DNA of 6,711 nt from Verrucomicrobiota bacterium (GTDB taxonomy: Bacteria > Verrucomicrobiota > Verrucomicrobiia > Limisphaerales > JACRJZ01), in contig JAKLEJ010000199.1 in NCBI GenBank assembly GCA_022711695.1, positions 1-6,711 of the forward strand, written 5' to 3'. Numbering within the stretch: the stretch's first letter is position 1; each line of letters opens with the position of its first letter. Of the stretch, positions 1-5,197 are shown in pieces. Under the pieces are notes generated by a model. It worked only from the letters and a program-made list of their open reading frames with translations, did not search any database and was not told the origin of the DNA. The position numbers and the translations under genes were made by a program.

Positions 1-363
1 CTCGGGGCGGTGTATGTCATCAGCGGGTTCTGCGCGGCTCTGGGCGGGATCCTGGCGCTGGCCCAACTCGGGGCGGTGTCCCCCACCTTCGGGACCAACA
101 AGGAGTTCGCCGCCATCGCCGCCGCCGTGCTGGGAGGCACCAGCCTGTTCGGCGGGCGCGGCAGCGTCTTTCCCGGAGCGGTGCTGGGCGCGCTCCTGAT
201 CCAGAGCGTCGAGAACGGCCTCGTCATTTTGAACGCCGATCCCTACCTCTACCCGCTCATCACCAGCGGCATCATCTTCCTGGCGGTGCTGACGGACAGC
301 GCTCGGGGCGCGCTGATCGCCCGTTTGAGCCGGCGCAAAATCCGTGTCGAGGAGGCCGCATGA
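1..363 (+). CDS. Sugar ABC transporter permease, RbsC/XylH type (C-terminal part only)
   Basis: This is the end of an inner-membrane permease of the BPD_transp_2 family, the subunit that forms the channel of ribose/xylose-type ABC importers. The frame is open from base 1, so the N-terminus lies outside the window; 120 residues remain. The family signature LGGTSLFGGRGSV is at visible residues 44-56, preceded by a hydrophobic segment (about 3-24) and the SPTFGT loop (27-32). Two more hydrophobic segments follow (about 59-75 and 84-98), separated by the typical ENGLVILNADPYLYPLI stretch. The tail is basic, as expected for a cytoplasmic end. The stop codon overlaps the start of the next gene (ATGA), so the two are probably translated together. 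The substrate cannot be read from this part of the protein; apiose or a related sugar is inferred only from the lactonase next door. Confidence 0.93.
   Translation, partial: LGAVYVISGFCAALGGILALAQLGAVSPTFGTNKEFAAIAAAVLGGTSLFGGRGSVFPGAVLGALLIQSVENGLVILNADPYLYPLITSGIIFLAVLTDSARGALIARLSRRKIRVEEAA
349..355 (+). promoter_or_regulatory. Ribosome binding site for the apnL-like gene
   Basis: GAGGAGG lies four bases before the ATG at 360 and sits inside the last codons of the permease gene. It supports ATG 360 as the start and, with the ATGA overlap, translational coupling. Confidence 0.75.
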
Positions 364-2399
364 ACCGGAAGACCGGCGGGAAATCGGAGGAGCGGGCCGC
401 AGGGGGCGATTGCCGGCTGGCTGGCCGCGAAGGCCCGCCTCCCCAGCCCCTGGCCCTGAGGGCCGGCCCGCTCACCCTGGTTTTCGATCCGGAAACGGTC
501 TTTCTGCGCCGGATTTGCCTTGGAGACCGCGAGGTCATCCGCGGCATCTACGCGGCAGTCCGGGATCGCGACTGGGGGACGGTCCCGCCGCGGCTGGCAA
601 CTCTCGAATCTCGCATCGAGGCCGATTCCTTCGATCTGGCTTTCGAGGCGGACTGCCGGCGGGAAGAAATTCATTTCCGGTGGCGCGGCCGGATTCTGGG
701 AGCGTCGGATGGAACCCTGAGCTTCGACTTCGATGGCGAAGCGCTCACCGGGTTCCTGCGAAACCGGATCGGCTTTTGTGTGCTGCATCCCATTCGCGAA
801 TGCGCCGGCGCCCGGGCGCGCCTCGAGCGCGCGGACGGCGCCCGGGCCGCCTTGCGATTCCCAAGCCTGATCGAGCCGCAAATCGTCGGCCGGGCGAGCT
901 TTCGCGATCTGCGCGCGCTGGCTCACGAGGTCCTTCCGGGGCTGTGGGCCGAGCTGAGGTTCGAGGGGGACGTCTTCGAGATGGAAGACCAGCGCAACTG
1001 GACCGACGCCAGTTTCAAGACCTATTGCACGCCGCTGGAACTGCCCTTTCCGGCGCCCGTCGAGCCAGGAACGCGAATCCGCCAGCGCGTGACGCTCAGA
1101 TTCACTGACGAGGGAGCGGCGCCATGCGCCTCGCCGTCCGCGTGCGAGATCGGGTCTGGCCCGGAGGCGCCGCAGGGCGCCGACTTGACGTTCCCCTCGG
1201 CGCCAGCCCAGGCCCTGCCGAAGTGGGGTCTGGGGCTCGCAAGCCACGGCCGCACGCTCACCCCGCGGGAAACGCAGCGGCTGGCCTCGTTGGGCCTGGC
1301 GCATCTGCGGGCCGATTTGCGGCTGGCCGATGCCGGCCGATGGCGGCCCGCGCTCGAGCGGCTTGCCGAAGAGGCTCAATCCCTCGGGGCGGGCATGGAG
1401 CTGGCCGTCCATCTCCCCTCGGCGGAGGCCCGAACGGCGCTCCGCCAGCTTCGCGAGAACCTCCAGGCCCAATCGGCCAATCTGGCGCGCGTGCTCGTTT
1501 TCCGGGAGGGCGAGCCCGCCAGCACTCCGGAGACGCTCCGACTTGCGCGGGCCGAACTGGGTTGCCTGGGTGCGCCCATCGGAGGCGGGGCCGACGCGCA
1601 TTTTTGCGAACTCAACCGCGAGCAGGCCCTGGGACGATTCGGGCTGGCCGAGGCGGAGTTTGTCGCCTGGCCGATGACACCGCAGGTCCATGCGTTCGAC
1701 GATCTTTCGGTGATGGAGAGCCTCGAGGCCCAGCCGGACGCGCTGGCGACGGCCCGGGCCTTTGCCGGGGAGCGTCCCCTGGTCATTTCTCCCATCACTC
1801 TCAAGCCGCGCTTCAACGCGGTGGCAACGTCGCCGGAATCCGCCCCGGCCCCGGAGGATTTCGCCGCCCTGGCGGACCCGCGTCAAGAATCCCTGTTTGC
1901 CTCCGCGTGGACCCTGGGCAGCTTGGCGGCGCTGACACGGGCGGGCGCCGCGAACGTCACTCTCTTTGAAACCACCGGGGCACGCGGGGTGATGACGGCG
2001 GAGGACGACGTGAACCATCCCGGCTCGCGGCGCCCCGCCCCGGGCGCCGTGTTTCCGGTCTTTTGCCTGCTGGCGGCGATGGCCGGCTTCAAGCGCGGCG
2101 CGGCCTTGGAGACGGGCCCCGGCCGGGAGCTGGCCGGGCTGTGCCTTGTCGGCGAGCGGGGGCACCTTCGTGTGCTGCTGGCGAACCTCACCGCCCGACC
2201 GCAGCGCGCCCGGGTTCGGGTTGAGGCGGTCTCGGCCCGGGTGCGGATGCTCGACGCTGGAACCGTGGAGGAGGCGGTTCGGGCGCCGGAGCGGTTGCTG
2301 GCGGATATGCCCAACGCCCAGCCTGGCGCCGACGGCTGCCTCACTCTCCTGCTGCAGCCTTACGCCCTGGCCATGGCCGACTTCACAAGCTGCGCCTGA
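360..2399 (+). CDS. apnL: D-apionate lactonase family protein (ApnL-like)
   Basis: The protein is predicted to hydrolyse D-apionolactone to D-apionate in the cytoplasm, the step after oxidation of D-apiose in bacterial apiose catabolism. I assign it by recalled family motifs in the right order: RDRDWGT (residues 68-74), GFCVLHP (138-144), FEMEDQRNWTDASFKTY (206-222), GAPIGGGADAHFCELNR (404-420), PQVHAFDDLSVMESLEAQ (441-458), SPITLKPRFN (477-486), DPRQESLFASAWTLGSL (506-522) and ETTGARG (537-543). The layout is an N-terminal beta-rich domain (about 33-250), a Pro/Ala-rich linker (251-285), a middle barrel-like domain (286-545) and a C-terminal beta domain (565-675). There is no signal peptide. 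The first 30 residues are a polar lead not obviously shared with the family. The start is fixed by GAGGAGG and the ATGA overlap with the sugar permease. The 679-residue length is somewhat longer than the roughly 600 I remember for the family. The exact lactone substrate is inferred. Confidence 0.85.
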   Translation: MNRKTGGKSEERAAGGDCRLAGREGPPPQPLALRAGPLTLVFDPETVFLRRICLGDREVIRGIYAAVRDRDWGTVPPRLATLESRIEADSFDLAFEADCRREEIHFRWRGRILGASDGTLSFDFDGEALTGFLRNRIGFCVLHPIRECAGARARLERADGARAALRFPSLIEPQIVGRASFRDLRALAHEVLPGLWAELRFEGDVFEMEDQRNWTDASFKTYCTPLELPFPAPVEPGTRIRQRVTLRFTDEGAAPCASPSACEIGSGPEAPQGADLTFPSAPAQALPKWGLGLASHGRTLTPRETQRLASLGLAHLRADLRLADAGRWRPALERLAEEAQSLGAGMELAVHLPSAEARTALRQLRENLQAQSANLARVLVFREGEPASTPETLRLARAELGCLGAPIGGGADAHFCELNREQALGRFGLAEAEFVAWPMTPQVHAFDDLSVMESLEAQPDALATARAFAGERPLVISPITLKPRFNAVATSPESAPAPEDFAALADPRQESLFASAWTLGSLAALTRAGAANVTLFETTGARGVMTAEDDVNHPGSRRPAPGAVFPVFCLLAAMAGFKRGAALETGPGRELAGLCLVGERGHLRVLLANLTARPQRARVRVEAVSARVRMLDAGTVEEAVRAPERLLADMPNAQPGADGCLTLLLQPYALAMADFTSCA

Positions 2400-2583
2400 A
2401 AGGCAGCCCCGCCGCCCGCCTGTCCGTGCTTCAGCGCGACGTGCCGGCCCCAGCCGATGGCCGCTGCGTCCCGCGGGGAAGCGCAGGCCACAGGGCGGCG
2501 CCCTCCTCACGACGCAACTCAATGTGACCGTCCCATCCCAAATTCCTCACCGGGGAGTTCGGGTTGGTGTGAAAGGCTTGGAT
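2400..2583. other. Gap between convergent genes, no clear feature
   Basis: These 184 bases separate the ends of apnL (plus) and the small minus-strand gene. The first half is very GC-rich and the second half, from about 2510, is closer to balanced. I see only short GC hairpins (for example a bulged stem at 2459-2489 and GGGC-GGC-GCCC at 2493-2503). None is followed by a run of T on either strand, so no intrinsic terminator is called. Confidence 0.4.
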
Positions 2584-2850
2584 TCATCTCGGGAAATCCG
2601 GCCAGACTCTCGTGGCCATCTCGAAGGCTGCCTTCATCCTGACGCGGGTGCTGTCAGAAAAGGAGTTGCCGTGATCACGCGCCAAATCCTTCAGTGCCTG
2701 CCCCAACTCTCCGATCAGCTCCGAGCCGGTCGTCCACGCCACTCCATGAAGCAACCGGTGCAGACGGTCGGCGTGGCCGGCCAGGCCGTCCGCGCGCAAC
2801 GATGCGATCAACTCCTCGAAGGGAGCATAGGAAATCACAGGACCGCTCAT
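2584..2850 (-). CDS. Small conserved-looking hypothetical protein (88 residues)
   Basis: I do not know the function. From the ATG at 2850 the product is 88 residues, mostly predicted helical, with no signal peptide or membrane segment. Visible stretches are YAPFEELIASLR near the N-terminus, HADRLHRLLHGVAWTTGSEL in the middle and a C-terminal ATRVWPDFPR. The balanced mix of Leu, Glu, Arg and Ala with a regular hydrophobic pattern looks like a real soluble protein and not a chance frame. I have a vague impression of similar short proteins in Verrucomicrobiota. The frame could begin at a TTG at 2877, but the nine extra residues (MCLWLRSPH) look non-native and fall in a likely promoter. No Shine-Dalgarno precedes the ATG. 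The gene is convergent with apnL and codirectional with the peptidase genes, but lies 126 bases beyond the dipeptidyl peptidase stop codon, so it may have its own promoter. Confidence 0.7.
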   Translation of the reverse strand: MSGPVISYAPFEELIASLRADGLAGHADRLHRLLHGVAWTTGSELIGELGQALKDLARDHGNSFSDSTRVRMKAAFEMATRVWPDFPR

Positions 2851-2851
2851 G

Positions 2852-2870
2852 TGTGGAGAGCGTAGCCACA
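2852..2870. repeat. Short inverted repeat beside the small gene's start
   Basis: TGTGG (2852-2856) and CCACA (2866-2870) form a perfect 5-base inverted repeat with a 9-base loop, ending one base before the ATG on the minus strand. It overlaps the proposed -10 box and so could be an operator half-site pair or an mRNA hairpin if transcription starts further upstream. Just beyond it lies the only A-rich patch of the area (2868-2881, CACAGACACAAAAA on the plus strand). Confidence 0.3.
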
Positions 2871-2887
2871 GACACAAAAACGGACAA
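2859..2887 (-). promoter_or_regulatory. Possible promoter of the small gene, giving a near-leaderless mRNA
   Basis: Reading the minus strand, TTGTCC (2887-2882) is a 4/6 match to the -35 consensus. TACGCT (2864-2859) follows after exactly 17 bases and fits the TANNNT form of a -10 box. Only eight bases lie between the -10 box and the ATG at 2850, so transcription would start at or within a base or two of the start codon. This agrees with the lack of a Shine-Dalgarno sequence. It is a consensus-based guess from one site. Confidence 0.35.
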
Positions 2888-2976
2888 GCGGTTCATCGGG
2901 TGGAAGACCCGCGATCAGGCCGGGCGGAGCTCCTGCGCGCAGATGAGCCTGCGAGGACGCTCGCCCCGGCGGCGCG

Positions 2977-5133
2977 CTACCGGGCTGGCGGCTTGGCGGG
3001 AGCGGCGGCGGGCCTGGCGAGGCGGGGAGGCTTGGGCGGGTTGAGCACCAGGTTCTCGATGAAGAACTCCATCATGCGGTCGCGGTTGACGGCGGTGTGG
3101 CCCTGGTCGGGACCGACCTGGACCTCGAAGCTCTTGCCGGCTTTCTGAAGGGCGGCGATGAGCTGGAGGGAGTTGGCGGGATGCACGTTGTTGTCCGAGG
3201 TTCCGTAGAAGATCATCAGGCGGCCCTGGAGATTGGTGGCGTAATTCATGACCGTGGCGGCTTCGAAGCCGGCCTTGTTTTCCTGGGGAATCCACATGTA
3301 GCGCTCGGCGTAGATGGTGTCGTAGTTTCGGTAATCCGTGACGGCGGAGTTGGCGCAGGCGGCCTGGAAGACGTCCGGATGCCGGAGGATGGCGGTCGCG
3401 GAGACGGTGCCGCCGTAGGAGGTGCCGTGGATGCCCACGCGGCGCCGATCCAGGTAGCGGCGGTTCCACAGCGATTTGACCCCTTGCGCCTGGTCGTCCA
3501 CCTCGACAATGCCCAGCTTCTGGTAGATGGCGTCGAGAAACCGCTTGCCGCGGCCGCTGGCGCTCCGCGAGTCGAAGGAGGCCACGAGAAACCCGTATTC
3601 CGTGAGCGAACTGGGCAGGGTGAACGTCTCGCGCGCGCCCACGGTGGCCGGGCCGGCATAGACCGAAACGAGCAGCGGGTATTTCTTGAAGGGCACGAAG
3701 TCCGATGGGAAATGGAGCAAGCCGTAAAGGTCGGTGGCGCCATCGGCGGCCTTAAAGGTCAGCAGCTCGACGGGTTTGAGGCCAAGCTTTTTGAAGCGGG
3801 TCGTGTCGCTGGACGCCAGGACGTCCAGGACGGCGCCCTCGGCGTTGACCAGCCGGGTGACCGGCGGGGTGTCGTGGGTTTGGGCGATGTCGATGAAATG
3901 GCGGCTGTCGGGCGCGACATCCACGGTATGGTGGAAGGCCGGATCGGTGAGACGGCGCTCGCCGCGGCCGTCCAGCCCCACGCGATGGAGCTGCAGCTTC
4001 ATCGGGTTGTCGCCATCGTGGGCGGTGTAGTGGACCCAGCCGTTGGTTTCATCGATCCGGGACAGCTCGGCCACATCGAACTCGTGCCGGGTGAGAGCCA
4101 CGGGGGCGCGGCCGTCGAGGTGACAGAGGTAGAGGTTGCGCCAGCCGGTGCGCTCGGAGATCCACAGGAAGCGCTTGCCGTCCTTGAGGAAACGCAGGGG
4201 GGGCAGATTCTCGGTCCAGCTCGGCAGCCATTCCTCGCGCACGATCACCCGGCAGCGGCCCGTTTCCGGGTCGGCGGCGCACAGTTCCATGACGTTCTGC
4301 CGGCGGTTGGTGCGGTGGAACAGCAGTTCGGCGCCGTCGGGGGACCAGGAGACGCCGTAAACGTAGTGGCCCACGACGCCATTGTCGAACGGCTGGCCGC
4401 CGCGGACGTCCACGCGGACGGTCTTGCGGGTGGCCAGGTCGTAAACGAGCACATCGACCACCGGGTTGGTCGTGCCGCATTTCATGTAGGGCTCGACGTC
4501 GAGGGTGCTCTGGATGCGGGTTTGGTCCAGGGCCATGTAGTAGTCGCGGAGCATGCTTTCGTCGAACCGGTAGAAGGCGAGCTTGCGGCTGTTGGTGGAC
4601 CACCAGATGGCCGTGGTCTGGTAAAGCTCCTCGCCATAGACCCAGTTGGCCGAGCCGTACTTGACGCGGGTGTTGGCGCTGCCATCCGTGGTCACGGCCG
4701 TTTCGTTGGTCCCGTTGGTGTGGCAGAGCCAGAGATTGTGATCGCGGTGGAAGGCGCGGAACTGGCCGTCCGGGGACCATGCCGCGGTGTACTGGCGGCC
4801 ACGGTCGGGCCGCTCGACCGGGCGTGGGCGCTCCTCGCGGCGGGGCCGGGAATCCCGGGCGCCCTTGTCTTCGGGCGGCTTCACGGGGGCGATCTGCCGA
4901 GTGGCAATATCGTATCGGACGCGCTTGCCGTCTTTGGTGAATTCGAAGGCAGCGCCGTTGTCCTGCCAGGACACCGAGAGGGCGCCCAGCTTGACCGAAG
5001 TGGCGATCTGCTTTCCGACGCGCTGATAGCGCTCATGGCCTGGCAAGGTCTTGAGGCGGTCCTGGGCGGGCGCGGAGGCGGGGGCGAGGCCGGCCAGGCA
5101 GGCCAGCAGCCAGATGGAGACAAGGCGATTCAT
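2977..5133 (-). CDS. Dipeptidyl peptidase IV-like serine peptidase, family S9B
   Basis: This exported serine peptidase should release Xaa-Pro or similar dipeptides from peptide N-termini. Residues 1-24 form a signal peptide (MNR, hydrophobic core, then APAQ), so it acts in the periplasm or outside. Residues about 110-460 are the beta-propeller (DPPIV_N), with WSPDG-type blade repeats (119-123, 263-267). NWVYGEEL at 163-170 carries the double Glu (E168, E169) that clamps the substrate amino group in DPP IV. Residues about 465-695 are the alpha/beta-hydrolase domain: oxyanion Tyr492 in VYAGP, nucleophile Ser572 in GTSYGG, Asp647 in GTSDNNVH and His679 in DQGHT. All catalytic residues are present. 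The residue before the nucleophile is Thr instead of the Trp of DPP IV. There is an Arg/Pro/Glu-rich stretch at 85-113 and a basic Pro/Ala tail at 699-718. The length (718) is normal for the family. The start has GGAG nine bases upstream. The gene follows an M28 peptidase by 64 bases, probably in one operon. Confidence 0.93.
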   Translation of the reverse strand: MNRLVSIWLLACLAGLAPASAPAQDRLKTLPGHERYQRVGKQIATSVKLGALSVSWQDNGAAFEFTKDGKRVRYDIATRQIAPVKPPEDKGARDSRPRREERPRPVERPDRGRQYTAAWSPDGQFRAFHRDHNLWLCHTNGTNETAVTTDGSANTRVKYGSANWVYGEELYQTTAIWWSTNSRKLAFYRFDESMLRDYYMALDQTRIQSTLDVEPYMKCGTTNPVVDVLVYDLATRKTVRVDVRGGQPFDNGVVGHYVYGVSWSPDGAELLFHRTNRRQNVMELCAADPETGRCRVIVREEWLPSWTENLPPLRFLKDGKRFLWISERTGWRNLYLCHLDGRAPVALTRHEFDVAELSRIDETNGWVHYTAHDGDNPMKLQLHRVGLDGRGERRLTDPAFHHTVDVAPDSRHFIDIAQTHDTPPVTRLVNAEGAVLDVLASSDTTRFKKLGLKPVELLTFKAADGATDLYGLLHFPSDFVPFKKYPLLVSVYAGPATVGARETFTLPSSLTEYGFLVASFDSRSASGRGKRFLDAIYQKLGIVEVDDQAQGVKSLWNRRYLDRRRVGIHGTSYGGTVSATAILRHPDVFQAACANSAVTDYRNYDTIYAERYMWIPQENKAGFEAATVMNYATNLQGRLMIFYGTSDNNVHPANSLQLIAALQKAGKSFEVQVGPDQGHTAVNRDRMMEFFIENLVLNPPKPPRLARPAAAPAKPPAR
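4795..4881 (-). other. Charged Arg/Pro/Glu-rich insertion in the S9B peptidase
   Basis: Residues 85-113 are almost entirely Arg, Pro, Glu, Asp and Lys (for example RPRREERPRPVERPDRGR), lying between the first propeller strands (VRYDIATRQIAPV) and the first WSPDG blade. They are likely a disordered surface loop. The reading frame is intact on both sides, so this is not a frameshift. Confidence 0.55.
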
Positions 5134-5142
5134 GGCAGGATT

Positions 5143-5146
5143 CTCC
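5143..5146 (-). promoter_or_regulatory. Ribosome binding site of the S9B peptidase gene
   Basis: GGAG on the minus strand lies nine bases before the ATG at 5133. Together with the signal peptide that follows, it supports this start. Confidence 0.6.
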
Positions 5147-5197
5147 GGGTGGAACGGGAGGCGGCCTTTGGCGGCAAACGCGGGATTCCCGAGGCTC

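Noticed and set aside
2459..2489. Hairpin after apnL (GGCC/TGCG arms with a bulge) as a terminator
   Set aside because: The stem is interrupted and no T-run follows. In DNA this GC-rich, such stems are common by chance.
249..2522. Minus-strand open frame of 757 codons covering apnL
   Set aside because: It lies opposite a gene with clear family motifs. Its product is Arg/Gly/Pro/Ala-rich with no recognisable domain, as expected when high GC at third positions removes stop codons from the antisense frame.
2146..2865. Plus-strand open frame running from inside apnL through the convergent gap
   Set aside because: The first third is out of frame within apnL and the last part is antisense to the small gene. 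The composition (Arg, Ser, Pro, Gln) is not protein-like.
2926..2964. Palindromes GGAGCTCC and CTGCGCGCAG and the hairpin GCGAG-GACG-CTCGC just beyond the S9B stop
   Set aside because: They are short and GC-rich, with no T-run on the minus strand. They could contribute to termination, but I cannot separate them from background.
5098..5133. Lipobox reading (LLAC, Cys12) in the S9B signal peptide
   Set aside because: Cys12 comes too early, leaving a hydrophobic core of only about six residues, and Leu at -2 is not typical. Ordinary signal-peptidase cleavage after the APAQ region fits better.
5181..5191. Short palindrome CGGGATTCCCG between the two peptidase genes
   Set aside because: It has only five-base arms and lies in a 64-base gap in GC-rich DNA with no T-run; too weak to call an operator or terminator.
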